Assembly (NCBI GenBank): GCA_026988035.1
Contig: JALSLY010000076.1
Location: 23,421 to 87,420 of the forward strand
Direction: 5' to 3'
From: Thermotogae bacterium
GTDB lineage: Bacteria > Thermotogota > Thermotogae > Mesoaciditogales > Mesoaciditogaceae
Length of the DNA: 64,000 nt
Position 1 is the first letter of the stretch; each line of letters begins with the position of its first letter. This document shows positions 49,378-58,696 of the stretch, in pieces. Made by a program: the position numbers and the translations under genes. The notes under the pieces were generated by a model, which saw nothing but the letters and a program-made list of their open reading frames with translations, had not been told where the DNA came from and ran no database searches.

Positions 49378-50385
49378 TTGAGCCCATATTTCAAGTATAT
49401 ACTTGGAAAATTAAAATGGTATGTTTTGATTTTTTTTGCAGCTCTCTTTTTGAATTTCTTTTTGCCTCGTCTCATACCAGGAAACCCTATTTCCGCTTTG
49501 GTTGCGCAAATGGCTGGAGGAGGTGCATCAAGCGATGTCCTCAACAAACTCTATAATTCGTACATACATGAATTCGGATTAGATCATCCATGGTACGTGC
49601 AATTTATTGATTATGTAGTAAAAGTGTTTCATGGAGATTTAGGCACATCGTTTAGTTTATATCCAACCAAAGTCAACACTATACTTGCCCAAGCACTGCC
49701 TTGGACGATAGCACTTCAGGTCCCATCCATATTACTTGGGTGGATATTAGGAAACATATTGGGAGCGCTTGCTGCTTATAAAAAAGGCAAATTTGACGGC
49801 ACACTCTTTCCGATAACTCTTTTTGTCAGTAGTATTCCATATTTTTGCTTTGCAATTATTTTGCTTTATTTGTTTGGAGTGATTCTCAATATTCTTCCAA
49901 TAGGTGGAGGGTACAGTATGGCTTTAACTCCAACTTTTTCCATTGTGTTCTTGACAGACGCTTTAAAACACTACCTTTTACCTTTCCTTTCCTTGCTGTT
50001 GGTGATCATCGGTGGTCAAGCTATAGGAATGAGAGAGATGAGTATATATGAGCTTAACACTGATTACGTCCGATATGCCAAGCTTCTTGGCGTAAGCGAC
50101 AAGAAGATCATAAGGTACGTTTTCAAAAATGCCATGTTGCCTCAAATAACGGGGCTCTCGATTAGTTTAGGGACAATGGTTGGAGGAGCATTAATAACGG
50201 AGATAGTTTTTTCCTATCCTGGAATTGGAACATGGTTGTTCAATGCTATTCGCCAGCAAGATTATCCTTTAATACAGGGTGGAACACTCGTGATTACCAT
50301 AAGTGTACTTTTGGCTAATTTTCTTATAGATATTGTATACGGGATAGTAGATCCTAGAATACGAGCTTCTCAATTGGAGGAATGA
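49378..50385 (+). CDS. Oligosaccharide/peptide-type ABC permease (DppB-like)
   Basis: 335 residues, DppB/OppB family with six membrane segments: FFAALFLNFFLPRLIPGNP at the N-terminus and the ATPase-contact loop YVRYAKLLGVSDKKIIRYVFKNAMLP. TTG 49378 is chosen because GGATGGGAGAG lies upstream. A longer frame from 49306 would translate the terminator hairpin. It pairs with the next permease. Confidence 0.9.
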   Translation: MSPYFKYILGKLKWYVLIFFAALFLNFFLPRLIPGNPISALVAQMAGGGASSDVLNKLYNSYIHEFGLDHPWYVQFIDYVVKVFHGDLGTSFSLYPTKVNTILAQALPWTIALQVPSILLGWILGNILGALAAYKKGKFDGTLFPITLFVSSIPYFCFAIILLYLFGVILNILPIGGGYSMALTPTFSIVFLTDALKHYLLPFLSLLLVIIGGQAIGMREMSIYELNTDYVRYAKLLGVSDKKIIRYVFKNAMLPQITGLSISLGTMVGGALITEIVFSYPGIGTWLFNAIRQQDYPLIQGGTLVITISVLLANFLIDIVYGIVDPRIRASQLEE

Positions 50386-50388
50386 GAA

Positions 50389-51225
50389 TTGGAACTCTTA
50401 AGATCATTGATCAAATCAAGAAAGTTTTTGATCGGAACAAGTATCTTTTTAGCATTGCTGCTGACCAGTTTGATTTTTCCTTTGGTGAATTCGAGTGATC
50501 CGTTAGAAATGGTTGGACTTTTGTATGAACCTCCATCTGCGGAGCACGTCTTAGGAACGGACAATTTTGGAAGAGATGTTCTAATTGAGTTTATATATGG
50601 TATGAAAACTTCTATATTTGTTGGGTTGGTAGCAGGGCTAATTGCAACACTTATTGGTACAACGATAGGAGTTATAGCTGGATATGTGGGAAGGTTGACA
50701 GATAACATTTTAAACAGTACAACGAATCTATTTCTTGTGATACCCTCTTTTGTGATCCTTATACTTTTGTCTTCGAGCCTCAAGTCGCGGTCTTTGCTCT
50801 TTCTTGCCATTATCATAGGGATCACAAGTTGGCCATGGACAGCAAGAGCCGTAAGAGCTCAAACTTCGAGTCTTAGAACAAGAGAACACATCAACATGGC
50901 AAAATTAAATGGCATGAATAACTTCGAAATAATGCTGAGTGAGATACTTCCGTATGTGTCGTCTTACATATTTATGGCGTTTGTTCTTCAAGTAGCGAGT
51001 GGGATATTGTCTGAAGCTGGATTAAGTATGTTAGGTCTTGGGCCAAGCGATGTTGTTTCTTTGGGAACAATGCTGTCTTGGGCTTTGCTGTATGAGGCAG
51101 TTAGAACAGGGGCTTGGTGGGCATTTTTTCCGCCTACTATTGGAATTTCTCTTATAACTTTCTCGCTTTTGTATATGAACACGGGAATGGATGAGATTTT
51201 CAATCCTCGACTGAGAGGCGAATGA
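50389..51225 (+). CDS. Oligosaccharide/peptide-type ABC permease (DppC-like)
   Basis: 278 residues. HVLGTDNFGRDV near residue 60 is the DppC/OppC signature, with EHINMAKLNGMNNFEIMLSEILP as the ATPase-contact loop. TTG 50389 follows GGAGG at 8 bases. Overlaps the next gene by 4 bases. Part of the same transporter. Confidence 0.92.
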   Translation: MELLRSLIKSRKFLIGTSIFLALLLTSLIFPLVNSSDPLEMVGLLYEPPSAEHVLGTDNFGRDVLIEFIYGMKTSIFVGLVAGLIATLIGTTIGVIAGYVGRLTDNILNSTTNLFLVIPSFVILILLSSSLKSRSLLFLAIIIGITSWPWTARAVRAQTSSLRTREHINMAKLNGMNNFEIMLSEILPYVSSYIFMAFVLQVASGILSEAGLSMLGLGPSDVVSLGTMLSWALLYEAVRTGAWWAFFPPTIGISLITFSLLYMNTGMDEIFNPRLRGE

Positions 51226-52229
51226 AAGTGAAAAAATTGGTAGCAGAAGTGGAGAATTTGAAAGCTTATTATAAAGTTAAAGGAAGAATTCTAAAAGCTG
51301 TGGATGGAGTTTCTTTAGGCCTTCGTGATGGTGAAGTGTTGGGCATAGCAGGGGAATCTGGATGTGGAAAGTCCACCTTGGCAATGAGCTTGAGTGGATT
51401 ATTTTTACCTCCGCTTAAGTATTATGGCGGAAAGATCAAACTTAAAGACATTGAGATATCAAAAATGGATAGAAAATTGCTCAGGAAAAATGTTTTGGGA
51501 AAAAAGATATCTTTTATTCCTCAAAGTGCCATGAATGCGTTAAATCCCACTCTCAAAATAAGAAATTTTGTCATCGATGTTTTAAAGGAACATGAGCCTG
51601 AACTTTCTGAGGAAGAAATCATAGATCGAGTTGAAGAACGCTTTGATTCGTTGTCACTTTCAAAAAGGGTTATTAACTCTTATCCTTTTGAGCTAAGTGG
51701 TGGAATGAAGCAAAGGGTTATTACCGTGATTTCCACTCTTATGAATCCAGAGATATTACTTGCCGATGAGCCAACATCTGCTTTAGATGTTTCATCACAA
51801 CACCAGATTATTAAACTGATCAAAACATTGCTTGAGCGAAGAATAGTGAAAAGCGTTGTGTTTATTACTCATGAGCTTCCTTTGCTCAGACATATTGCAG
51901 ATAGAATTGCCATTATGTATGCTGGTCAAATTGTAGAAAGGGGGACAACGTCTCAAATCATTTTTTCTCCTCTACATCCGTACACAAAGATGCTTATGTC
52001 ATCTATAATAACACCCGAGAAGGGTATGAAAGGGAAGGAATTACCAGTTGTCTCTGGAAGTCCACCGAATTTGTATGAAATAGTAGCAGGTTGTAGATTT
52101 GCAGAAAGATGCCCTTACGTAACTGAAGAATGCAAAATTAACGAGATAAAGTTTCATAAGATTGGAGATAGAGAAGTAAGATGTCTTCATCCATTAACAG
52201 AAAGGAATGGAATTAATGCAGCCAAATAG
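51222..52229 (+). CDS. ABC transporter ATP-binding protein (DppD-like)
   Basis: 335 residues. Walker A GESGCGKSTLAMSLSG, signature ELSGGMKQRVITVIS, Walker B ILLADEPTSALDV and C-terminal oligopeptide/dipeptide-type extension with the four-Cys motif CRFAERCPYVTEEC that commonly binds an Fe-S cluster in this family. Pairs with the following ATPase to form a heterodimer. Confidence 0.93.
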   Translation: MKVKKLVAEVENLKAYYKVKGRILKAVDGVSLGLRDGEVLGIAGESGCGKSTLAMSLSGLFLPPLKYYGGKIKLKDIEISKMDRKLLRKNVLGKKISFIPQSAMNALNPTLKIRNFVIDVLKEHEPELSEEEIIDRVEERFDSLSLSKRVINSYPFELSGGMKQRVITVISTLMNPEILLADEPTSALDVSSQHQIIKLIKTLLERRIVKSVVFITHELPLLRHIADRIAIMYAGQIVERGTTSQIIFSPLHPYTKMLMSSIITPEKGMKGKELPVVSGSPPNLYEIVAGCRFAERCPYVTEECKINEIKFHKIGDREVRCLHPLTERNGINAAK

Positions 52230-53013
52230 TGCTATTCTTAGTGCAGAGGGATTAACGAGAATATTCGGAAGTGGCAAGAAGAAGGTAGTTGCTGTTGACC
52301 ACGTGGACTTTGATATTAAATTCAAAGAGATAGTATCATTGGTAGGGCAAAGTGGTAGTGGTAAAACCACAATAGGAAGAATGCTGTTGAATTTACTAAA
52401 GCCTTCTGAAGGAAAGATAAAATTTATAGGAAGAAATATAAAGGAATTTGCTAAAGGAAAAGCACGCTTAGAATACTGGAAAAAGGTACAAGGCGTATTT
52501 CAAGATCCGTTCAGTAGTTTTAATCAGTTTTTTTCAATAAAAAGAAATTTAAGAAGGACATTTCGTTTAATGGAACAAAAAATGTCTGCAGAGCAGAAAG
52601 ATGCACTGATCAAGCAATCTCTTGAGTTGGTAAATGTAGATCCGGACGACGTTATGGACAAATTTCCTTTTGAGTTAAGTGGTGGCCAACGACAGAGAAT
52701 AATGTTAGCGCGCATATTTCTTATAAAACCTAAAGTGTTGATAGCTGATGAACCTACTTCTATGATTGATGCCACCCTTAGAAGTGGCATTTTGAGGTTG
52801 TTGATGAAACTTAGAGATGCTGAAGAAATGACCATATTGTTCATAACGCATGATATGGGTTTGGCATATTACGTGAGCGATCGCATCTTCGTGATGCACG
52901 AAGGCAAGATCGTTGAAGAGGGAGATGCAGAAGAAATAGTTTTTCACCCGTCTCACCCATATACCAAGAAGTTGATCAGTGATGTTCCGGTGCTCAATAA
53001 AGAATGGCTTTAA
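52216..53013 (+). CDS. ABC transporter ATP-binding protein (DppF-like, short C-terminus)
   Basis: 265 residues from ATG 52216 (AAAGGA upstream); ATG 52207 also possible. Walker A GQSGSGKTTIGRMLLN, signature LSGGQRQRIMLARIF, Walker B VLIADEPTSMIDA. The usual C-terminal Cys-rich extension of the family is absent, which may mean only one cluster per transporter. Overlaps the previous gene. Confidence 0.92.
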   Translation: MQPNSAILSAEGLTRIFGSGKKKVVAVDHVDFDIKFKEIVSLVGQSGSGKTTIGRMLLNLLKPSEGKIKFIGRNIKEFAKGKARLEYWKKVQGVFQDPFSSFNQFFSIKRNLRRTFRLMEQKMSAEQKDALIKQSLELVNVDPDDVMDKFPFELSGGQRQRIMLARIFLIKPKVLIADEPTSMIDATLRSGILRLLMKLRDAEEMTILFITHDMGLAYYVSDRIFVMHEGKIVEEGDAEEIVFHPSHPYTKKLISDVPVLNKEWL

Positions 53014-53059
53014 CGAACTTTTGAATATGAAAGCTACAAAATTGAGAGGAGTGTTATAA

Positions 53060-54394
53060 ATGGGAAAAAAGGAATTTCCAGAAGGATTCAAATGGGGAGT
53101 TGCGACTGCTTCTTACCAAATAGAGGGTTCTCCATTAGCTGATGGAGCAGGGCCTTCCATCTGGCATAGGTTTTCGCACACACCTGGAACGACTCACGAT
53201 GGTGATACAGGAGACATTGCATGCGATCATTACAATCGGTACAAGGACGACGTTACGCTGATGAAGTTTCTTGGGGTCAAAGCTTACAGATTTTCGATTT
53301 CATGGTCGAGGATATTTCCAAAAGGGAAAGGCCGAATAAATGAACGTGGAATGGACTTTTACAACCGGCTTGTGGATGAACTGTTGAATGCCAACATAAC
53401 TCCGTTTATAACGCTTTATCATTGGGATCTTCCAGCAGCGCTTCAAGACGTTGGAGGGTGGAATAACAGAGATATTGCAGAATGGTATGCAGATTATGCA
53501 GATTACGTTTTTCAAAGGCTTGGAGACAGAGTGAAGAATTGGATCACATTGAACGAACCGTGGGTCATGGCATTCGTTGGTCACATGTTTGGAGAGCATG
53601 CTCCAGGAATGCGCGATGCTTACGCTGCTTTTTCGGTTGTTCATAACGAATTGCGAGCGCATTCAAAGGCGGTCAGAGCTTTTAGAGAGGAGAATTTAGG
53701 TGGAGAAATAGGTATAACCCTTTCCAATCATTCTTTGACTCCAGCATCTCAAAATGAAGCAGACATTACTGCAGCTACAATAGCTCATGAGTACGTGAAT
53801 TATCCTCTTTTTTTAAATCCAATATTCAAAGGAAGTTATCCGGAGCATCTTCTTTCCATTGCCAGAGATTACATGCCTCGAGGATATGAAATGGACATGG
53901 ATGAGATAAAACGTTCGATCGATTTTGTAGGGATAAATTATTACTCGGGGAGTTTGGTAAGGGCAGAACCGAGTGCACCGTTTGGAATAAAAGAGGTGGG
54001 TCGAGGACTTGAGAAGAGTGAAATGGGATGGGAAGTATATCCTGAGGGACTTTACGACATACTCAAAGGTGTGCAGGACAGTTATGAACCCAAAGGGATA
54101 TTTATAACTGAGAATGGTGCTGCTTTCAAAGATGTTGTTGAAAACGGTGAAGTACATGACAGCAAAAGAACGGAATATTTGAAAGCGCATTTTGCTCAGG
54201 CCCACCGAGCAATTCAAGATGGTGTAAAGTTAAAGGGGTACTTTGTTTGGTCTCTTATGGATAACTTTGAATGGGCATATGGATACTCGAAGCGCTTTGG
54301 AATAGTTTACATTGACTATAAGACACAAAAACGTATTGTTAAAGACAGTGCAAAGTGGTATTCAAGAGTGATAGCGAACAATGCGCTTGACTAA
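53060..54394 (+). CDS. GH1 beta-glucosidase/beta-glycosidase
   Basis: 444 residues, the normal GH1 length. GH1 N-terminal signature FKWGVATASYQIEGS, acid/base E166 in TLNEPW, nucleophile E351 in ITENG, and the WSLMDNFEW substrate-binding element. No signal peptide, so it acts in the cytoplasm on imported disaccharides. Beta-glucosidase, galactosidase or mannosidase activities occur in GH1. The adjacent GH2 gene makes manno/gluco-disaccharides the likely substrates. ATG 53060 has GAGAGGAG upstream. Confidence 0.95.
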   Translation: MGKKEFPEGFKWGVATASYQIEGSPLADGAGPSIWHRFSHTPGTTHDGDTGDIACDHYNRYKDDVTLMKFLGVKAYRFSISWSRIFPKGKGRINERGMDFYNRLVDELLNANITPFITLYHWDLPAALQDVGGWNNRDIAEWYADYADYVFQRLGDRVKNWITLNEPWVMAFVGHMFGEHAPGMRDAYAAFSVVHNELRAHSKAVRAFREENLGGEIGITLSNHSLTPASQNEADITAATIAHEYVNYPLFLNPIFKGSYPEHLLSIARDYMPRGYEMDMDEIKRSIDFVGINYYSGSLVRAEPSAPFGIKEVGRGLEKSEMGWEVYPEGLYDILKGVQDSYEPKGIFITENGAAFKDVVENGEVHDSKRTEYLKAHFAQAHRAIQDGVKLKGYFVWSLMDNFEWAYGYSKRFGIVYIDYKTQKRIVKDSAKWYSRVIANNALD

Positions 54395-54408
54395 AGGGGA
54401 GGCGAAGT

Positions 54409-56817
54409 ATGATCTTCAAACTTGATGGTAAATGGAGTATCAAAGACGATGATGGAGAGTTCGAATTTATTGGAAATGTTCCTGGAACGGTTCAGGGAGA
54501 TCTCGTTGTTCTCGGTATAATGCCTCATCCTTACATTGGAACTAATGAAAAATTTTTTGAAAGATTGGAAAAGAAATCCTGGATTTACACCAAGAAATTC
54601 AATTTAGATGAGATTAAACCGAATTTGAAATACGATATAGTTTTCGAAGGAATAGATACGCTCTCGAACGTATATCTCAATGGTCAACTTGTTGGTACCA
54701 CTGAAGACATGTTTCTGGAGTATAGGTTCGGCGCTAAAGATGTTTTGAAAAAAGGGGAAAATATCTTGAGAGTGGAAATAAGATCGCCAGTTAAAGAGCC
54801 AAGAATTCTTGAAAAAAATTATGCCAAACTCGCGGCTTCAGGCGAGAGTTCAAGGCCTTATATAAGAAAGGCACAGTACTCTTATGGATGGGATTGGGGA
54901 GCTCGCCTTGCAACATCTGGCATATGGAAAAGTGTATACATAGAGTCTTATCCCGATGCGAGGCTTATTGGATGTACGGCTTACCTTGAAGATTTAAACG
55001 GTGTAATCCGGGTTTCTGGATACGTGGACAGTATTGGCCAAGATGAGCAAATAGATTCCTACAGTGTGGAAGTTCAAATGGATGGAGAAAAGGTTGGAGA
55101 GTTTCCGCTTTCGAAAAGCGTGAATGGAATTCGTTTTAATGGGAGATTTGTAAAAGAAGGTATCGAGCTTTGGTTCCCAAACAGTATGGGAAAGAGTGTT
55201 CTCCATGATTTTGAATTTAAGCTTCTTAAAGAAGATGAACTGGTTTATTCTGAAAGGAAGAAAATAGGATTGCGCACGGTGAAAGTCGTTCGGGAGAGTG
55301 ATGATGAAGGAGAAACGTTCATATTCGAAATAAACGGAAAACGAGTCTTTGCAAAGGGGGCAAATTGGATACCAGCTGAAAACATTCTAAGTTGGATTGG
55401 AGAATCGGATTACAACAAGCTCCTCTCAATGGCGAAAGAGGCGAACATGAACATGCTCAGAGTTTGGGGTGGGGGAATATACGAGAATGATTCCTTTTAT
55501 TCTAAATGCGATGAGATGGGAATCATGGTCTGGCAGGATTTCATGTTTGCTTGTGCTGAATATCCAGATCATTTGGAATGGTTCAGAAATCTTGCAAATA
55601 AAGAAGTAAGGGCGAATATTATCAAGTTCCGTCATCATTCAAGCATCGTTTTATGGTGTGGAAACAACGAAAATAATTGGGGATTTGACGAATGGGAGAA
55701 CTTCGCTCACAAAGTGGATGGAGAATTTCTTGGGAACAAGTTGTATCTACACGATTTTCCTAAAATATGTGCTGATGAAGATCCATCAAGGCCATATTGG
55801 CCATCCAGTCCGTATGGGGGGAGCAAACCAAACTCCCAAGATAGTGGTGACAGACATGTTTGGAATATTTGGTCTGGATGGATGGATTACAAGGAATATC
55901 TGAATGATAAGGGAAAATTCATCAGCGAATTTGGTTTTCAGTCTGCTCCGGATCTCAAAACCATTGAGTTTTTTGCCAAAGGCGAGAAGAAAAACATTTT
56001 CAGTGAGGTAATGTTGAACCATAACAAACAGATTGAAGGTCCGGAAAGGATCATGAAATTCATAAATGCGAAGTTTGGGCTGGTGAATGATTTTGATTCT
56101 ATTTGCTATCTTTCACAGATCAACCAAGCGGAGGCCATGAAAACTGGGGTTGAGCATTGGAGAATACGAAAGTACAAGACAGCAGGTACATTATATTGGC
56201 AATTGAACGATTCGTGGCCCGTGTTCAGTTGGTCTGCAATTGATTATTTCAAAAGGCCAAAGGCACTTTATTATTACACCAGGCGTTTTTACTCCCCAAT
56301 GATTCCATTGGTAAAAATGGATGATCGTGAAATCAAATTCGTGATCGTTAATGATTCAGATCTCAAAACGGTGGATATGGAAGTCGAAATATGGTCTTTT
56401 GAAACAGGTAAGGTATTCGAGAAAAGATACAACAATTTGAGAATTCCACAAGATTCTGTAACATTGGTAGATGCTGTTAGAATTGACAAGAATATACTCT
56501 CTAAATCAATAGCATTTACTCGCATCACATTTAATGGGGAAGTGGTTGAAAATGGCGAAATGTTTGCTAATCTTAGAAATGTAACGCTTCCAGATCCTAA
56601 AATTTCTTATGAAAGAGATGGGGATACACTGAAAATAAGATGTAAAAACCCGGCTTATGTTGTTACAATACGTACACAAAAAGACGTGGTTCTGAGTGAT
56701 AATTTTTTCTCCCTCTCTCCTTCGATGGAAAAAACTGTAAAGAATGTCAAAGGGGATTTTGAACTCCTAAGTATGTACGATTATCAGAAAGAGAATTTTG
56801 ACTCTCTATCGAAATAG
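54409..56817 (+). CDS. GH2 beta-mannosidase
   Basis: 802 residues. N-terminal sugar-binding and Ig-like domains, then the (beta/alpha)8 core with RVWGGGIYENDSFY, acid/base E421 in WCGNNENN, and nucleophile E507 in ISEFGFQS. These match beta-mannosidases of GH2 rather than beta-galactosidases. No signal peptide, so cytoplasmic. ATG 54409 follows GGGGAGGCG. It probably finishes degradation of imported manno-oligosaccharides. Confidence 0.92.
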   Translation: MIFKLDGKWSIKDDDGEFEFIGNVPGTVQGDLVVLGIMPHPYIGTNEKFFERLEKKSWIYTKKFNLDEIKPNLKYDIVFEGIDTLSNVYLNGQLVGTTEDMFLEYRFGAKDVLKKGENILRVEIRSPVKEPRILEKNYAKLAASGESSRPYIRKAQYSYGWDWGARLATSGIWKSVYIESYPDARLIGCTAYLEDLNGVIRVSGYVDSIGQDEQIDSYSVEVQMDGEKVGEFPLSKSVNGIRFNGRFVKEGIELWFPNSMGKSVLHDFEFKLLKEDELVYSERKKIGLRTVKVVRESDDEGETFIFEINGKRVFAKGANWIPAENILSWIGESDYNKLLSMAKEANMNMLRVWGGGIYENDSFYSKCDEMGIMVWQDFMFACAEYPDHLEWFRNLANKEVRANIIKFRHHSSIVLWCGNNENNWGFDEWENFAHKVDGEFLGNKLYLHDFPKICADEDPSRPYWPSSPYGGSKPNSQDSGDRHVWNIWSGWMDYKEYLNDKGKFISEFGFQSAPDLKTIEFFAKGEKKNIFSEVMLNHNKQIEGPERIMKFINAKFGLVNDFDSICYLSQINQAEAMKTGVEHWRIRKYKTAGTLYWQLNDSWPVFSWSAIDYFKRPKALYYYTRRFYSPMIPLVKMDDREIKFVIVNDSDLKTVDMEVEIWSFETGKVFEKRYNNLRIPQDSVTLVDAVRIDKNILSKSIAFTRITFNGEVVENGEMFANLRNVTLPDPKISYERDGDTLKIRCKNPAYVVTIRTQKDVVLSDNFFSLSPSMEKTVKNVKGDFELLSMYDYQKENFDSLSK

Positions 56818-56844
56818 TGTAGAAAAGGCGATCATGTAATCTTT

Positions 56845-57041
56845 TCACCTGGTAAGGCTGATTCAATTTAATGAAGCTTTTTTGGCATTAGCATCCCTCT
56901 GAATCAGAGATCCCAGTGCGGAGACTGGAATGGCAAAGTTATTGAATCACTCCTAAAGGAAACGGAGAGAAACTGATAGAGTTTACTTAAATTTAAGACA
57001 CCATCTCTTGATCCTGCCGTTAGGATCCAAGGTTCTTTTTT
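56845..57041 (+). ncRNA. Structured RNA region with terminator, identity unresolved
   Basis: Segments that pair include TGATTCA (about 56860) with TGAATCA (about 56912 or 56942), CCAGT-GCGGAG-ACTGG and ACTCC...GGAG. The stretch CAGAGATCCCAGTGCGGAGA and the GAATCACTCC segment resemble T-box stem I, but the T-box core AGGGTGGNACCGCG and an AGTA motif are missing. It ends in an intrinsic terminator. It could be a 3' UTR of the GH2 gene or an independent small RNA. It and the repeat at 57046 account for most of this 434-base gap. Confidence 0.4.
57007..57041 (+). terminator. Intrinsic terminator
   Basis: CTTGATCCT-GCCGTT-AGGATCCAAG hairpin (one bulged C) followed by GTTCTTTTTT. It ends transcription before the cysE promoter. 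Confidence 0.8.
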
Positions 57042-57045
57042 AACG

Positions 57046-57090
57046 GTCATCCCGGACTTGATCCGGGATCTCGTATTTGATTCAGGATCT
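57046..57090. repeat. GTCATCCCGGA-type dispersed repeat, family C
   Basis: GTCATCCCGGACTTGATCCGGGATCTCG with the same dyad as the cluster at 45797-46005, followed by the GATTCAGGATCT tail seen there. Confidence 0.75.
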
Positions 57091-57179
57091 TTTAGGGAGA
57101 TGCCGTATCAAGCACACTATGGTGCAATGTTAAAGATTCTTTTTGATGATCAACCTCTCGATGTTTCTATATTTTTCTC

Positions 57180-57209
57180 TTGATCCCAAAGAGTAAGATA
57201 TGTTAATAT
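57180..57209 (+). promoter_or_regulatory. Probable cysE promoter
   Basis: TTGATC (57180-57185), 18-base spacer, TAATAT (57204-57209) preceded by TG. Near the 5' side of the AAGGAG site of cysE. Confidence 0.5.
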
Positions 57210-57251
57210 ATATAAGACCAAAAAAGTATACTTAAGGAGTGATGGTATGGG

Positions 57252-57821
57252 GTGCGTTTTTTCAGCGAGTTTCGCTTAGCAATGAGAGCTATAAATATGG
57301 ATTATCATCTTGGGATGCGTCTTGATCCTTCCTTGAAATCGAAATGGGATCTTATTCTCTTCTCGGCTTCTTTTCATGGCTTAATTTTTTACCGTCTATC
57401 CCACATGTTTTGGAATTTAAGGTGGAGATTTTTGGCAATGGTTTTCAGAGGAATAGCGCGGGTGCGTTATTCTATGGATATCCACCCAGCTGCGGAAATA
57501 GAGCCCGGAATATTTATAGATCATGGCATGGGAGTTGTTATTGGGGAAACGGCATCAATAGGAAGTGGCACTTTGATCTACCATGGTGTAACTTTGGGAA
57601 GTGCCCATTTGATAAAAGGAAAACGCCATCCAACGATCGGCCGTAATGTTCTTATAGGTGCAAATGCCACTATTCTTGGCCCTATCAAAATATGCGATGG
57701 TGCTAAAATAGGAGCGAATGCTGTAGTTCTTCGTGACGTGCCTTGTGCATGTACTGTCGTGGGAAATCCTGCGAAAATAGTCAAAATTGGTGAGATAAAA
57801 AGAAGGGATGATGCAGTTTGA
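57252..57821 (+). CDS. cysE: Serine O-acetyltransferase
   Basis: 189 residues. Left-handed beta-helix hexapeptide repeats with the CysE signature DIHPAAEIEPGIFIDHGMG, VIGETASIG and GSAHLIKGKRHPTIG, plus GNPAKIV at the end. It makes O-acetylserine, the substrate of the next enzyme. GTG 57252 lies 11 bases after AAGGAG; two nearer ATGs are out of frame. Its stop overlaps the cysK start. Confidence 0.94.
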   Translation: MRFFSEFRLAMRAINMDYHLGMRLDPSLKSKWDLILFSASFHGLIFYRLSHMFWNLRWRFLAMVFRGIARVRYSMDIHPAAEIEPGIFIDHGMGVVIGETASIGSGTLIYHGVTLGSAHLIKGKRHPTIGRNVLIGANATILGPIKICDGAKIGANAVVLRDVPCACTVVGNPAKIVKIGEIKRRDDAV

Positions 57822-58696
57822 AATTGATCAATCTCATAGGTCATACACCGATGGTGAAACTGAAAATGAACGATTCGGTGTGGTTAAAGCTTGAAAAATT
57901 CAATCCTGCTAGCAGTGTTAAAGATAGGACCGTCTTAGGCATGATATTAGATGCGCTTGATAATGGGAAGATTTTTGAAGGATCGACTATTGTTGAGCCT
58001 ACTTCAGGAAATACAGGAATAGCAATGGCCATGCTTGGAGCATATTATGGATTTCGCGTGATTTTAACGATGCCGGATTCTTTAAGTGTTGAAAGACGCA
58101 AGATACTGAAATCGTACGGTGTAGAGATCGTCTTAACTCCTGGAGAGCTTGGAATGAATGGCGCTGTTGGGAAGGCAAAAGAAATAGTTGACTCAACGCA
58201 TGGAATCATGCTTGATCAGTTCAACAATCCAGCAAATCCAAGAATTCACTTTGCCACAACTGGACCGGAGATTATATCTCAACTTCCTCAACAAATAGAC
58301 GCTTTTGTTGCTGGAGTTGGAACCGGCGGAACACTTACAGGGGTTGGAAGATTTTTAAGGCGTGTTTCAAAAAGGATCAAAATTTTTGCTGTGGAACCGT
58401 CAGAATCTCCGGTTTTGTCCGGAGGGAAACCATCAAAGCACGGTATTCAAGGGATAGGTGCTGGTTTTGTTCCAGGAAACTACGATCCTTCAGTGGTTGA
58501 TGATATTGTTAAAGTTTCAACTGACGAAGCGTGGGATATGACAAAATATTTGGCAGAAAAGGAAGGCCTTTTTCTTGGCATATCTTCGGGAGCTGCTACT
58601 GTAGCCGCTATGAGAGTTTCAAAAAAACTCGGAAGTGGCTCAACGGTTGTTGCAATTGCACCTGATGGAGGTGAGAAATATCTCTCAGTGTGGTAA
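57818..58696 (+). CDS. cysK: Cysteine synthase (O-acetylserine sulfhydrylase)
   Basis: 292 residues, fold type II PLP enzyme. PLP lysine K35 in SSVKDR, the substrate loop EPTSGNTGIAMAM, the phosphate-binding VGTGGTLTGVGRF and the C-terminal PDGGEKYLSVW. Condenses O-acetylserine and sulfide to cysteine. TTG 57818 overlaps the cysE stop. A PP-loop protein gene overlaps its 3' end. Confidence 0.94.
   Translation: MKLINLIGHTPMVKLKMNDSVWLKLEKFNPASSVKDRTVLGMILDALDNGKIFEGSTIVEPTSGNTGIAMAMLGAYYGFRVILTMPDSLSVERRKILKSYGVEIVLTPGELGMNGAVGKAKEIVDSTHGIMLDQFNNPANPRIHFATTGPEIISQLPQQIDAFVAGVGTGGTLTGVGRFLRRVSKRIKIFAVEPSESPVLSGGKPSKHGIQGIGAGFVPGNYDPSVVDDIVKVSTDEAWDMTKYLAEKEGLFLGISSGAATVAAMRVSKKLGSGSTVVAIAPDGGEKYLSVW

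Noticed and set aside
56845..57041. Canonical T-box riboswitch
   Set aside because: The T-box core sequence and AGTA motif are absent, and a cysE promoter lies downstream of the terminator.
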